The position numbers were made by a program, and so were the translations under genes. A DNA stretch of 64,000 nt from Cnuella takakiae. Lineage in GTDB: Bacteria; Bacteroidota; Bacteroidia; Chitinophagales; Chitinophagaceae. A model generated the notes under the pieces. That model was not told the origin of the DNA. It did no database searches and saw nothing but the letters and a program-made list of their open reading frames with translations. Shown piece after piece: positions 19,288-27,638 of the stretch (position 1 is its first letter; every line of letters starts with the position of its first letter). The stretch covers positions 1,886,101 to 1,950,100 of the forward strand of contig NZ_MTFE01000010.1 in the NCBI RefSeq assembly GCF_001953305.1. Reading direction: 5' to 3'.

Positions 19288-20739
19288 ATGCGTGGATGTA
19301 AAGCTTTTTCTTATTTGCTATTTGCTTTTTGTATGGGCCTTGTAAAACCTGGAGCGGCCCAGCAAAACGTACACCCACAATCGGGTATTTACGAGTGGCC
19401 AAAGGAGGCTGCCGTAAAGGAGAAACTGGACAAGTGGCAGGACCAGAAGTTTGGCATCATCATTCACTGGGGGCTTTATTCTGTACCGGGCATTATGGAG
19501 TCGTGGAACCTCTGCTCGGAAGACTGGATCGACCGCGACAGCAATACCGTTTACGAAGATTACAAGAAGTGGTACTGGGGGCAAAATGCACAATTCAACC
19601 CGGTAAAATTCAATCCCGAGGAATGGGCCAGGGTAGCCAAAGAGGCTGGTATGCGCTACCTGGTATTTACCACCAAGCACCACGACGGCTTCAATATGTT
19701 TGACACCAGGCAAACGGATTTCAAGATTTCAGCCGGGCCTTTCAAAAACAACCCGAAGGCTGATGTTGCCAAGCATGTATTTGATGCATTTCGCAAACAG
19801 CAGTTTATGATCGGAGCCTATTACTCCAAGCCCGACTGGCATTCGGAATATTACTGGTGGCCCAAGTACGCCACCGCCGACCGCAACAACAACTACGACA
19901 TCCGGAAATTTCCCTGGCGCTGGAACCAGTACAAGACTTTTACTTATAACCAGATCAGCGAGCTGATGAACGGGTATGGCAGCATCGATATCCTGTGGCT
20001 TGACGGGGGCTGGGTACGGCCGCTGGAAACCGTAAATGATGAAGTGCGTTCCTGGGGCGCCCGCATCCCCGAGTGGAGCCAGGATATTGATATGCCCCGC
20101 ATTGCCGCCATGGCCCGCCAGGCCCAGCCCGGATTGTTGATGGTAGACCGTACCGTGCATGGCCCATACGAGAACTACCAGACGCCGGAGCAGCGCATCC
20201 CTGCCACCCAACTCCCGCATCCCTGGGAAAGCTGTATGACCCTGGCCAACAACTGGGGGTATGTGCCCGGCGACAAGTATAAATCTCCGGCCAAAGTGGT
20301 GCATACCCTGATTGAAGTAACTGCCAAGGGTGGCAGCCTCCTGTTGGGTGTTGGCCCTAAAAGCGATGGTATGCTGACCGATGAAGCGGTCAGTTGTTTG
20401 CAACAAATTGGCAAATGGACAGGCAAAAACGGAGCTGCCATTTATGGTACCCGTATTACGCCCAACTACCAGGATGGCAACACCTGGTTTACCCAAAATC
20501 CAAAATCGGGCACCCGCTACGCACTGGTGTGCCTGCCCGAAAATGCAGCGATACCTAAAGAACTATCCTGGCAAAACAACCTGCCTGCAAAAGGCACCAA
20601 AATGACTTTGTTGCAAACGGGCGAAACGGTGAAGTGGAAACAGGAAGGTGGTACTGTAATAGTGACTTTGCCGGCATCAGTCCGTGATAGCAAGGAAAGC
20701 CTGCCTGCGGTGGCTTTTGCCTACAAACCAGCAGAATAG
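19288..20739 (+). CDS. Alpha-L-fucosidase, glycoside hydrolase family 29
   Basis: 483 residues from the ATG that has AAAGGA upstream and starts a signal peptide (FSYLLFAFCMGLVKPGAAQ); an earlier in-frame ATG at 19192 overlaps the ROK gene and lacks a signal. GH29 marks are clear: FGIIIHWGLYSVPG, YLVFTTKHHDGFNMFD, and DILWLDGGW, where the Asp after WL is the expected nucleophile. The acid/base residue is not conserved enough to place. The enzyme should cleave terminal alpha-L-fucose in the periplasm or outside. It follows a ROK regulator, forming a small fucose-release unit; SusCD modules upstream may supply import. Confidence 0.93.
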   Translation: MRGCKAFSYLLFAFCMGLVKPGAAQQNVHPQSGIYEWPKEAAVKEKLDKWQDQKFGIIIHWGLYSVPGIMESWNLCSEDWIDRDSNTVYEDYKKWYWGQNAQFNPVKFNPEEWARVAKEAGMRYLVFTTKHHDGFNMFDTRQTDFKISAGPFKNNPKADVAKHVFDAFRKQQFMIGAYYSKPDWHSEYYWWPKYATADRNNNYDIRKFPWRWNQYKTFTYNQISELMNGYGSIDILWLDGGWVRPLETVNDEVRSWGARIPEWSQDIDMPRIAAMARQAQPGLLMVDRTVHGPYENYQTPEQRIPATQLPHPWESCMTLANNWGYVPGDKYKSPAKVVHTLIEVTAKGGSLLLGVGPKSDGMLTDEAVSCLQQIGKWTGKNGAAIYGTRITPNYQDGNTWFTQNPKSGTRYALVCLPENAAIPKELSWQNNLPAKGTKMTLLQTGETVKWKQEGGTVIVTLPASVRDSKESLPAVAFAYKPAE

Positions 20740-20763
20740 TTTTTGTTGGCTAGTTGAATGATT

Positions 20764-20856
20764 GTAGACCACAGACCACGGACGACAAAAGCACTCCATA
20801 TGTGGTCCGTCGTCTGTTGTCTGTGGTCCAAAATCCATGGTCCATCGTCCATGGTC
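20764..20856. repeat. Heptamer array, inverted arms, GTC family (locus A)
   Basis: Right arm 20801-20856 is eight consecutive 7-nt units, every one ending in TC and six of eight in GTC (for example TGTGGTC CGTCGTC). Left arm 20764-20791 is four units with the inverse signal (ACAGACC, ACGGACG). The arms are inverted, so the DNA or RNA can fold into a hairpin. It fills the gap between two convergent genes. The same word family occurs near 26.5 kb. Confidence 0.85.
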
Positions 20857-20860
20857 TCAC

Positions 20861-21892
20861 TTACTTGCCCAGCGCCTCCCGCACCTTGGGTGCAATCTTC
20901 GTCCCGTAGATCTCAATGGATTTCATCAGGTCCAGGTGCGCAGGGCCACCCACATCCATATGTGCGGCAAAGCGGGTAAGGCCCAGGGTTTCCTGCAGGT
21001 ACAGGATTTTTTCGATGGCTTCATTGGCTTCGCCAATAAGGAGGGCACCTTGCGGGCCGCGGCCTTGTTCAAACTGCTGGCGCTGGTATGGTGCCCAGCC
21101 GCGCTGGCGGCCGATGCGATTCATTTGCGCGGCATACTGGGGGTAATAGGCATCGGCGGTTTGCTGGCTGTCGGTACCAAAAAAGCAGTGCATGTGTACG
21201 CCTGCCTGGAGCTTTTCGGCGGGGTGCTCAAAATGCTGCCAGCCGCGGCGGTAATAATCAAACAGGGGTTGGAATTGCGCGGGGTTGCCGCCAATGATGG
21301 CGAATATAACCGGCAGGCCTAACCGCGCTGCCCGCACCACCGACTCCGGTGTGCCACCAACGGCAATCCAAATATCCAGTGCATCTTTTACCGCACGGGG
21401 AAAGATTTCCTGGTTGACCAAGGCCGCCCGGTGCTTGCCCTTCCAGTTGATGCGGGCTTCTTTATTGATCTGGAGCAGGAGCTCCAGCTTTTCTTCAAAC
21501 AGGGTGTCGTAGTCGGCAAGGTTGTAGCCAAACAGGGGGAAAGACTCGGTAAAGCTGCCGCGGCCTACCATCAGTTCGGCACGGCCGCCGCTGAGCCCGT
21601 CGAGGGTGGCAAAATTCTGGTACAGCCGTACAGGGTCCGAGGAGCTGAGCACGGATACCGCACTGCCCAGCCGGATGTTTTTTGTAACAGAAGCTGCTGC
21701 TGCCAGCACCATTTCGGGTACAGATACGGCGTACTCGGGCCGGTGGTGTTCGCCCAAGCCAAAAAAGTCGAGTCCCAGTTCATCCATCAGTTTGATCTGC
21801 TCCACCAGTTCCTGCAGACGCTGATGCGCCGGTTGCAGTTTGCCATCGCCTTCCACGTGCAGATCGCCAAACATACCTACGCCTAATTCCAT
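20861..21892 (-). CDS. LLM-class flavin-dependent oxidoreductase (luciferase-like)
   Basis: 343 residues with the TIM-barrel luciferase-family pattern: MDELGLDFFGLGEHH near residue 36, SAVSVLSSSDPVRLYQ, FATLDGLSGGRAELMVGRG and the segment IWIAVGGTPESVVRAARLG. The family uses FMNH2 or F420; the ASPEAR-like loop favours FMN but this is inference. It converges with the fucosidase gene and diverges from the bestrophin-like gene, so it is probably a single-gene unit. A second, distinct member of the family lies at 47.3-48.3 kb. Substrate unknown. Confidence 0.88.
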   Translation of the reverse strand: MELGVGMFGDLHVEGDGKLQPAHQRLQELVEQIKLMDELGLDFFGLGEHHRPEYAVSVPEMVLAAAASVTKNIRLGSAVSVLSSSDPVRLYQNFATLDGLSGGRAELMVGRGSFTESFPLFGYNLADYDTLFEEKLELLLQINKEARINWKGKHRAALVNQEIFPRAVKDALDIWIAVGGTPESVVRAARLGLPVIFAIIGGNPAQFQPLFDYYRRGWQHFEHPAEKLQAGVHMHCFFGTDSQQTADAYYPQYAAQMNRIGRQRGWAPYQRQQFEQGRGPQGALLIGEANEAIEKILYLQETLGLTRFAAHMDVGGPAHLDLMKSIEIYGTKIAPKVREALGK

Positions 21893-22019
21893 GCCTTTGA
21901 GTTTTTACGAAGGTAAAGCCCTTGGGTGATATGGGCCGGCACCCTGGGCCTTGCCTTGCCTGTGCTGTAAAGGGCATAATTTTTTAAGCTGCCGGGCTGC
22001 ACCGCATCAATCGTTCTTT

Positions 22020-23024
22020 ATGTATACCGCCCGAAACCTTTCCCCTGCCGTCATCCTCCGATTTGCCTGGAAACCCCAGCTGGCTTTCCTGGCGCATGCC
22101 ACCCTGGTCACTTTTTTGTTCGAGGTGGCCGGTTTTACCTTTCTGGCGCTGCCTTTTGTACCCATCAGCCTGCTGGGTACGGCGGTGGCCTTTTACGTGG
22201 GTTTTAAAAACAACTCCTCCTACGAAAGGCTGTGGGAAGCCCGCAAACTGTGGGGCGCCATCGTTAACTACAGCCGGGCGTTTACCGTGCTGGTACTGGA
22301 TTATCTGCAAGCCAGCGCCAGCATCGACAACGATACCATCCAGGAGCACCGCCGGGTGCTGGTATACCGCCATATTGCCTGGATCAATGCCCTGCGCATC
22401 CAGCTCCGCCAGCGCAGGGTGTGGGAGCATAAAGAAGATCCTTTTGTAAACATCGTTGCGGAGCAGACACCTTTTGTGAACCAGAACCTGCTGGATGAGA
22501 TCAGGCAGTTTTTGCACGGGCATGAAGCCGAGCGGCTGTACAACAAAGCCAATACCGCTACCCATATCCTGCGCCAGCAAAGCGAGCACCTCCAGCGCCT
22601 GGCTGCACAGGGTTGTACCGACAGCTTCAAGCAGGTGGAACTGGGGCGGCTGCTTACCGAGCTGTACAACCAGCAGGGCGCCTGCGAGCGGATCAAAACC
22701 TATCCTTTTCCCAGGCAGTATGCCATCTTCAGCGAACTGTTTGTGTGGATACTGGCCCTGGTGCTGCCCTTCGGGCTGGTGGGCGAAATGGCCAGGATCG
22801 ATCACAATTTTGTATGGCTCACCATACCCATGAGCGTGCTCATTTCCTGGATCTTTTACGTGATGGAAGTGGTGGGCGACCGGAGTGAAAATCCTTTTGA
22901 AAACAGCATCAATGATATCCCCATGACGGCTATTTGCCGCACCATTGAAATAGATTTGCGCGAAATGCTGGGCGAAAAAGATGTGCCCGGCAAGATTTAT
23001 CCTGTAGAAAATATCCTGATGTAA
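22020..23024 (+). CDS. Bestrophin-family chloride/anion channel (UPF0187)
   Basis: 334 residues from the ATG beginning MYTARNLSPAVILRFAWKPQ; a longer reading upstream adds an unlikely Cys-rich tail. Features of the bacterial bestrophin family: an early helix pair (residues ~25-65, hydrophobic, with GTAVAFYVGFKNNSSYERLWEARKLWG), RAFTVLVLDYL, and a later hydrophobic pair (ELFVWILALVLPFGL; IPMSVLISWIFYVMEVVGDRSENPF). The GDRSENPFE element is a family hallmark. It should form a pentameric inner-membrane channel. The DUF481-like gene follows after 19 nt and may be co-transcribed. Confidence 0.88.
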   Translation: MYTARNLSPAVILRFAWKPQLAFLAHATLVTFLFEVAGFTFLALPFVPISLLGTAVAFYVGFKNNSSYERLWEARKLWGAIVNYSRAFTVLVLDYLQASASIDNDTIQEHRRVLVYRHIAWINALRIQLRQRRVWEHKEDPFVNIVAEQTPFVNQNLLDEIRQFLHGHEAERLYNKANTATHILRQQSEHLQRLAAQGCTDSFKQVELGRLLTELYNQQGACERIKTYPFPRQYAIFSELFVWILALVLPFGLVGEMARIDHNFVWLTIPMSVLISWIFYVMEVVGDRSENPFENSINDIPMTAICRTIEIDLREMLGEKDVPGKIYPVENILM

Positions 23025-23043
23025 ATGCAGCAATCGGGTTCCT

Positions 23044-23853
23044 GTGTTGCTGCTCCTTGCTAACCACAAACAAACTGATTTGCGCCGATTTTTACCCCTG
23101 ATCCATAAGACCCTTGCAGCCTTGATATTGTGTGTGGCAGCAAGTAATGCCAGGGCCCAGATCATCAACATCGAAAACTCGCGCATCCATTCGGATACTA
23201 CCGGGTGGACGGGTTCGCTGGGTACCACTTTTACTTTTACAAAAAACGTTCAGGAAATCATCAACCTGGATGCAACCATGCACCTGCAGTACAAAACGGC
23301 AAAGGACCTGTACTTGCTGTTGGGCAATTACAATTTGCTGCGGGGCAATGCCCAGACCCTTTCCAACAACATGTTTTACCACCTGCGCTACAACCGCAAG
23401 CTGAACGAAGTACTGCGGTGGGAAGCCTTTACCCAGTGGCAGCAAAACACCGTCACCAATATCGACCTGCGGGCCCTCTTTGGCACCGGGCCCCGGTTCA
23501 AGCTGCACGAAAGCCCAAAGCTGCGGCTGTACGCGGCCTCGCTGGTGATGTTTGAACACGAGCGGGAGCGGAGTCCCGAGGTGATTCACGACGACTGGCG
23601 CGGCGATTTCTACGCAAGCTTTACCTGGCAGCCCAGCGAGCCGCTCACCATTACCAGCACCACTTTTTACCAGCCTCTGGTCAACCGGTTGAACGATTTC
23701 AGGGTGCTCAACCAGCTTACGCTGAACGTAAAGGCTACCCGTCATTTTACCATTACCACCAACTGGAGCTACCTGTACGATGCACAGCCGGCTGCAGGTA
23801 CGCCAAGGATCAACTATAGTGTGAGCAATGGTTTTGTGTATAAGTTCAAGTAA
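23044..23853 (+). CDS. DUF481-like outer-membrane protein
   Basis: 269 residues. There is no ATG: the reading begins at GTG, and a TTG 36 nt in is an alternative that sits closer to the signal peptide (TLAALILCVAASNARAQ). After the signal the protein is amphipathic beta, with repeated Y-x-L and W-x-Y patterns (YKTAKDLYLLLGNYNLLRG, LRLYAASLVMFEHERE) and ends in an aromatic strand (GFVYKFK), resembling DUF481/YdiY salt-induced outer-membrane proteins. Assignment to the family is by pattern; function is unknown. Position right after the bestrophin gene hints at an ion or osmotic role, which is inference. Confidence 0.72.
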   Translation: MLLLLANHKQTDLRRFLPLIHKTLAALILCVAASNARAQIINIENSRIHSDTTGWTGSLGTTFTFTKNVQEIINLDATMHLQYKTAKDLYLLLGNYNLLRGNAQTLSNNMFYHLRYNRKLNEVLRWEAFTQWQQNTVTNIDLRALFGTGPRFKLHESPKLRLYAASLVMFEHERERSPEVIHDDWRGDFYASFTWQPSEPLTITSTTFYQPLVNRLNDFRVLNQLTLNVKATRHFTITTNWSYLYDAQPAAGTPRINYSVSNGFVYKFK

Positions 23854-23895
23854 TGGCAAAAGGGAAAGGGATTGGTTAGCAGGAATGTTTTATAT

Positions 23896-23965
23896 AAGTC
23901 AAAAGACTAAAGAATAAGTGCCAGAAGCGCTATCCCCCTTTTGAATTCTACTTTTGCCTTTTGAC
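23896..23965. repeat. Heptamer array, inverted arms (locus I)
   Basis: Left arm 23896-23916 has units AAGTCAA, AAGACTA, AAGAATA; right arm 23938-23965 has CTTTTGA, ATTCTAC, TTTTGCC, TTTTGAC. The arms are roughly complementary (GTCAAAAG against CTTTTGAC). It occupies the gap between the DUF481-like and YjbQ genes. Confidence 0.7.
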
Positions 23966-24002
23966 TTCCGCAGTAACCTTCATCAACAGAATAACAGCCA
24001 TC

Positions 24003-24425
24003 ATGCAGATCTTCCAGCAACAAATACAGATACCCGAACAGCGGAGGGGCTTTCACCTGATCACGCCTGTGGTGTTGCGTGCCTTGCCGCAGATTGCACA
24101 AATCAACACGGGTATGTGCCAGGTATTTATCCAGCACACTTCGGCATCGCTCACCATCAACGAGAATGCAGACCCTACGGTGCGGCAGGACTTTGAAATG
24201 TTTTTCAACAAGACGGTGCGGGAAAACGATCCCGATTACAAACACGATTATGAAGGATCGGATGATATGCCGGCACACCTGAAGGCCTCCCTGCTGGGCA
24301 GCTCAGTGATGATTCCCATTCACCGGGGTAAGCTGGCTTTAGGCACCTGGCAAGGTCTGTACCTCTGCGAGCACCGCGATAGGGGCGGGGCCCGCAGCCT
24401 GGTGATTACTGCATGGGGTGTTTAG
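24003..24425 (+). CDS. YjbQ/UPF0047 family protein (secondary thiamine-phosphate synthase activity)
   Basis: 140 residues from the ATG starting MQIFQQQIQIPEQRRGFHLI; upstream in-frame codons overlap a repeat. The family signature HTSASLTINENADPTVRQDF and the C-terminal GTWQGLYLCEHRDRGG are intact, with the His/Asp/Glu residues thought to bind metal. The E. coli homologue has weak thiamine-phosphate synthase activity; the main cellular role is unclear. Length is normal. The stop codon is the first bases of a large heptamer array. Confidence 0.9.
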   Translation: MQIFQQQIQIPEQRRGFHLITPVVLRALPQIAQINTGMCQVFIQHTSASLTINENADPTVRQDFEMFFNKTVRENDPDYKHDYEGSDDMPAHLKASLLGSSVMIPIHRGKLALGTWQGLYLCEHRDRGGARSLVITAWGV

Positions 24426-24537
24426 GTGGAGGTATTGGGAATTAGGTATTGGGTATTTGCCAATCACCAATCACCAATCACCATTCACCATTCACCATTC
24501 ACCAATACCTAATACCCAATTCCCAATACCCAATTCC
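24424..24537. repeat. Heptamer array, inverted arms, CAAT(A/T)CC/CA(A/T)TCAC family (locus E)
   Basis: Right arm 24461-24537 is eleven perfect-register 7-nt units of five variants (CAATCAC x3, CATTCAC x3, CAATACC x2, TAATACC, CAATTCC x2). Left arm 24424-24458 has five units of the inverse type (GGTATTG, GGAATTA). The array begins inside the YjbQ stop codon. It is the longest uninterrupted array in the window. Confidence 0.92.
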
Positions 24538-24570
24538 CACCGGCATGGAAATTTTTACAAGCCCTACACC

Positions 24571-25317
24571 ATGCCCGAAGGCCCCGAAATAATATGGCTC
24601 AAAGAGCAGGCAAGCGTCTTTATCGGCGAGCAGGTGCAGCATGCCCGAGGCAGTACCGGTGGCTACCTGTTGGAAATGGTAGCTGGTGAAATACTACAGG
24701 AAATTAATACCCACGGCAAGCTGATCTTCTTTCGTTTTCCTGCCTTTTTCCTGCGGATACACCTGGGGCTTTTTGGTACTTACCTGGTGGATACATCCTC
24801 CAGCCGCAAGCTGGAGCTGGAACTCGAATTTGAGTCAGGTACGCTCCGTTTTTATGCCACCGGTTGCCGGCTGCTTTTTTCCCTGCCGCCCGAATGTGCA
24901 CACCATCATTTTGATGTGTTGCATCCCGGTTTCAGCAGCGATAAAATCTTGCGAAAATTGTTGCTGAAACCGGATGTCCTGATCTGCGATGCGCTTTTGG
25001 ACCAGCAGCTTTTTGCAGGCATGGGCAATGGACTAAAAAATGAAGTGTTGTACCGCCGGCAGGTGCATCCGCTGAGTGTGGTGGGCGAAATGCCACAACC
25101 TGTTTTGCGCAGCCTTGTTGCAGCTGCTGTGGCCCAAAGCGAATTGTACCTGGAGCATTTACGCGAAGGGCACTTACCGGAATACTGGCTGGCCTACCGC
25201 AAAGAGAGCTGTGCCCGCGATGGGCTGCCCTTGCGCCGCGAGAAGCTGGGCAGAACCGCCCGATCCTGTTATTACTGCGAAGCCTGCCAGCAACTGTATG
25301 CTGCCACCAGCTGGTGA
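24571..25317 (+). CDS. DNA-formamidopyrimidine glycosylase / endonuclease VIII family protein
   Basis: 248 residues beginning MPEGPEIIW: Pro2 and Glu3 are the catalytic residues of Fpg/Nei base-excision enzymes and fix the start. Lys in THGKLIFFRF corresponds to the beta-hairpin Lys, and MGNGLKNEVLYRRQVHPLS to the helix-two-turn-helix. The C-terminal zinc finger is partly degenerate: the first pair reads CARD with one Cys, while the second half has CYYCEAC. This one-Cys form may be a normal variant in Bacteroidota. It removes oxidised bases from DNA and nicks the backbone. Shorter than E. coli Fpg (269). Confidence 0.88.
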   Translation: MPEGPEIIWLKEQASVFIGEQVQHARGSTGGYLLEMVAGEILQEINTHGKLIFFRFPAFFLRIHLGLFGTYLVDTSSSRKLELELEFESGTLRFYATGCRLLFSLPPECAHHHFDVLHPGFSSDKILRKLLLKPDVLICDALLDQQLFAGMGNGLKNEVLYRRQVHPLSVVGEMPQPVLRSLVAAAVAQSELYLEHLREGHLPEYWLAYRKESCARDGLPLRREKLGRTARSCYYCEACQQLYAATSW

Positions 25318-25429
25318 ATACCGGGTGCTATTCCCGCTCAGCCTTAACCAAAGCCTCAACTTCTTACCGCGCCATGGCACGGTATCTGAATGATTTGCTG
25401 CATTCATTTTCCATAAAAAGCAGAAAACA

Positions 25430-26317
25430 ATGGCAGCAAATAACAACATGCAGAACCCGGTTGAAAAACATCCACAACCGCCTTACCCGGTTACCGACCA
25501 GTCGGTGCCCGGTACCGAAAAGGAGATGACCCCACAGGCCGACCACGGCGAAAAAACCTATAAAGGCTCCGGCAGGCTCAGTGGCCGCAGGGCGGTGATT
25601 ACCGGCGGCGACTCGGGTATTGGCCGCGCCGTAGCCATCGCCTATGCCCGCGAGGGCGCCGATGTGCTGATCTCTTACCTCAACGAGCATGAAGATGCCG
25701 AAGAAACTGCCCGTTGGGTACGGGAGGCCGGCCGCAAAGCCGTGCTGGTGCCCGGCGATATACAGGAAGAAGCACACTGCCAGGCTATCATCGATAAAGC
25801 GGTGCAGGAACTGGGCGGTATCGATATACTGGTGAACAATGCGGCCTTCCAGATGACCCACGACACCATACAGGAGTTCAGCACCGAAGAGTGGGACCGT
25901 ACTTTCCGTACCAATGTGTACGCCATGTTTTACCTGTGCAAGTTTGCCGAGCCCCACCTCAAGCCGGGTAGTTCGGTGATCAATACTACATCCGTGCAGG
26001 CCTACAAGCCTTCGCCCAACCTGCTGGCCTATGCACCTACCAAGGGCGCCATTCAAAACTTTACTTCCGCCCTGGGGCAGATGTGGGGCGAAAAAGGCAT
26101 CCGGGTAAACTGCGTGGCACCCGGCCCCATCTGGACACCGCTGATCCCCAGCACCATGCCCGAAGAGAAAGTGAAAAACTTTGGTGGCGACACGGCCCTG
26201 CAGCGTGCCGGACAGCCCGCCGAACTGGCGGGTGCTTATGTGCTGCTGGCCTCGGATGAAGGCAGCTATATGAGTTGCTCTACCATCCAGGTAACGGGCG
26301 GCACACCAACCATTTAA
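25430..26317 (+). CDS. SDR-family oxidoreductase with stress-type N-terminal extension (YghA/GsiB-39-like)
   Basis: 295 residues. A Rossmann domain starts near residue 55 (GGDSGIGRAVAIAYAREGAD) after a Gln/Pro-rich ~50-residue extension (VEKHPQPPYPVTDQSVPG) typical of the YghA/general-stress-protein-39 group. The catalytic Ser lies in NTTSVQAY and the Tyr-x3-Lys is YAPTK. NAD(P) use is expected; substrate unknown. It stands alone between two repeat-bearing gaps and is probably a general stress enzyme, by family context. Confidence 0.9.
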   Translation: MAANNNMQNPVEKHPQPPYPVTDQSVPGTEKEMTPQADHGEKTYKGSGRLSGRRAVITGGDSGIGRAVAIAYAREGADVLISYLNEHEDAEETARWVREAGRKAVLVPGDIQEEAHCQAIIDKAVQELGGIDILVNNAAFQMTHDTIQEFSTEEWDRTFRTNVYAMFYLCKFAEPHLKPGSSVINTTSVQAYKPSPNLLAYAPTKGAIQNFTSALGQMWGEKGIRVNCVAPGPIWTPLIPSTMPEEKVKNFGGDTALQRAGQPAELAGAYVLLASDEGSYMSCSTIQVTGGTPTI

Positions 26318-26466
26318 GCAATACCGAAATTTCAGTTGATAAACACGAAGGCGCATAAAGGGATAGAGCGATCTGTTTCCCGGGTGTGTACTTCGTGTTT
26401 TTTATGCATAGAGGTGCTTGCTTTAAAACCCCTTTTATAAACAGTCCTATCTTGCCTGGAAAGCAA
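26318..26466. repeat. Intergenic inverted repeat, AAACACGAAG arms
   Basis: The arm AAACACGAAG near 26341 is repeated inverted as CTTCGTGTTT near 26391, with CATAAAG/TTTATG nearby extending the pairing. It precedes the heptamer array of locus B. No gene seen. Confidence 0.5.
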
Positions 26467-26538
26467 TTGGACCACGGACGACAGACCACCAATAGATTTC
26501 ACCAGTGGTCTGTCGTCTGTCGTCCGTGGTCCTCTCTC
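26467..26538. repeat. Heptamer array, inverted arms, GTC family (locus B)
   Basis: Left arm 26467-26494 (units ACGGACG, ACAGACC) and right arm 26504-26538 (AGTGGTC, TGTCGTC twice, CGTGGTC). The right arm is the exact inverse of the left except for one extra TGTCGTC heptamer. Same word family as locus A, 5.7 kb away. Confidence 0.9.
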
Positions 26539-26556
26539 AAATTTATTTGCTCCCTT

Positions 26557-27588
26557 ATGATCCAACGGCAAGTGTACCGTATGCCCCACGCAGGCGCCAT
26601 TCACAGCCTGAAGCTGCAACAGGAGCCTTTAGATGTACCCGGTGTGGGCGAGGTTTGCGTGGCGGTACATGCCATCGGGCTCAACTTCGCCGACATCTTT
26701 GCCATGCAGGGATTGTACAAGGCCACGCCAAAAGGCAGCTTTATTCCGGGGCTTGAGTTTGCCGGCGAAATCATTGGTGTTGGCCCAGGAGCGGGTGCCT
26801 GGCAGGTAGGCGACCGCGTGATGGGGGCTACCAAATTTGGCGGCTATGTGTCGCACCTAAATATCGATCACCGATATTTAGTGCCTTTGCCCGCAAGGTG
26901 GAGTTTTGCGCAAGGGGCAGGTTTTATTGTGCAGGGACTTACTGCCTATTATGCCCTTACCCACCTGGGCAACCTGCAACAGGGCGCTGCCGTTTTGATC
27001 CATAGTGCGGCAGGCGGCGTGGGCATTATGGCCAACCGCATTTGCAAAAAATATGGCGCTTATACCATCGGTACCGTGGGTAGCCCATCCAAGCAAGATT
27101 TTCTGAAGGCAGAGGAAGGTTATGACGCAGTAATTGTACGGGGTAAGGATTTTCCCCAGCAACTGGCGCAGGCACTTGCCGGCAGGCCGCTGTCCCTCGT
27201 TATGGAATGCATTGGAGGCGACATCCTGAAGCAAAGCTGGGAGGCTATGGCGCCCCTGGGCAGGATGGTAGCCTATGGCAGTGCCAGCTTTACCAGCCAT
27301 GGCAGCAGGCCCAACTACCTGCAACTATATTGGCGCTACCTGCGCCGCCCTAAAATCGACCCGCTGAACCTGCCTTCGCAAAACAAAAGCCTGATGGGGT
27401 TCAACCTGATTTTTCTGTACGAGCAAACCGAAATGATGCACGCCATCCTTGCGGAGCTGCAGGCCTTGCAACTAGCGCCGCAGCACATCGGGCATGTGTT
27501 TGCGTTTGCACAAATGCACGATGCCATCCGGCTGTTTCAGCAGGGGAAAACGGTAGGTAAGGTGGTGGTGCAGGTGGCCCACAAATGA
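26557..27588 (+). CDS. Zinc-independent medium-chain reductase, VAT-1/quinone-oxidoreductase-like
   Basis: 343 residues from the ATG beginning MIQRQVYRM, which lies 18 nt after the heptamer array; longer readings run back through the repeat and are not real. GroES-like domain (AIGLNFADIFAMQGLYK, PGLEFAGEIIGVG) is followed by a Rossmann domain (VLIHSAAGGVGIMANRICKKYGA split as AAGGVG nucleotide motif). No catalytic zinc Cys/His set is visible. The VAT-1-like subgroup is suggested by IVQGLTAYYALTHLGNLQQG. It should reduce quinones or enones with NADPH; specific substrate unknown. Confidence 0.87.
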   Translation: MIQRQVYRMPHAGAIHSLKLQQEPLDVPGVGEVCVAVHAIGLNFADIFAMQGLYKATPKGSFIPGLEFAGEIIGVGPGAGAWQVGDRVMGATKFGGYVSHLNIDHRYLVPLPARWSFAQGAGFIVQGLTAYYALTHLGNLQQGAAVLIHSAAGGVGIMANRICKKYGAYTIGTVGSPSKQDFLKAEEGYDAVIVRGKDFPQQLAQALAGRPLSLVMECIGGDILKQSWEAMAPLGRMVAYGSASFTSHGSRPNYLQLYWRYLRRPKIDPLNLPSQNKSLMGFNLIFLYEQTEMMHAILAELQALQLAPQHIGHVFAFAQMHDAIRLFQQGKTVGKVVVQVAHK

Positions 27589-27638
27589 ACAACTGCAAAT
27601 ACATGTGAATTTGTTTATATTTCGTCAGCGCCAAACTG

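Noticed and set aside
21984..23228. 414-codon minus-strand frame over the bestrophin gene
   Set aside because: The + strand has clear bestrophin motifs and a good start, so this frame is a shadow.
24461..24537. CRISPR-like repeat array
   Set aside because: Units are only 7 nt with no spacers, and no cas gene is in the window.
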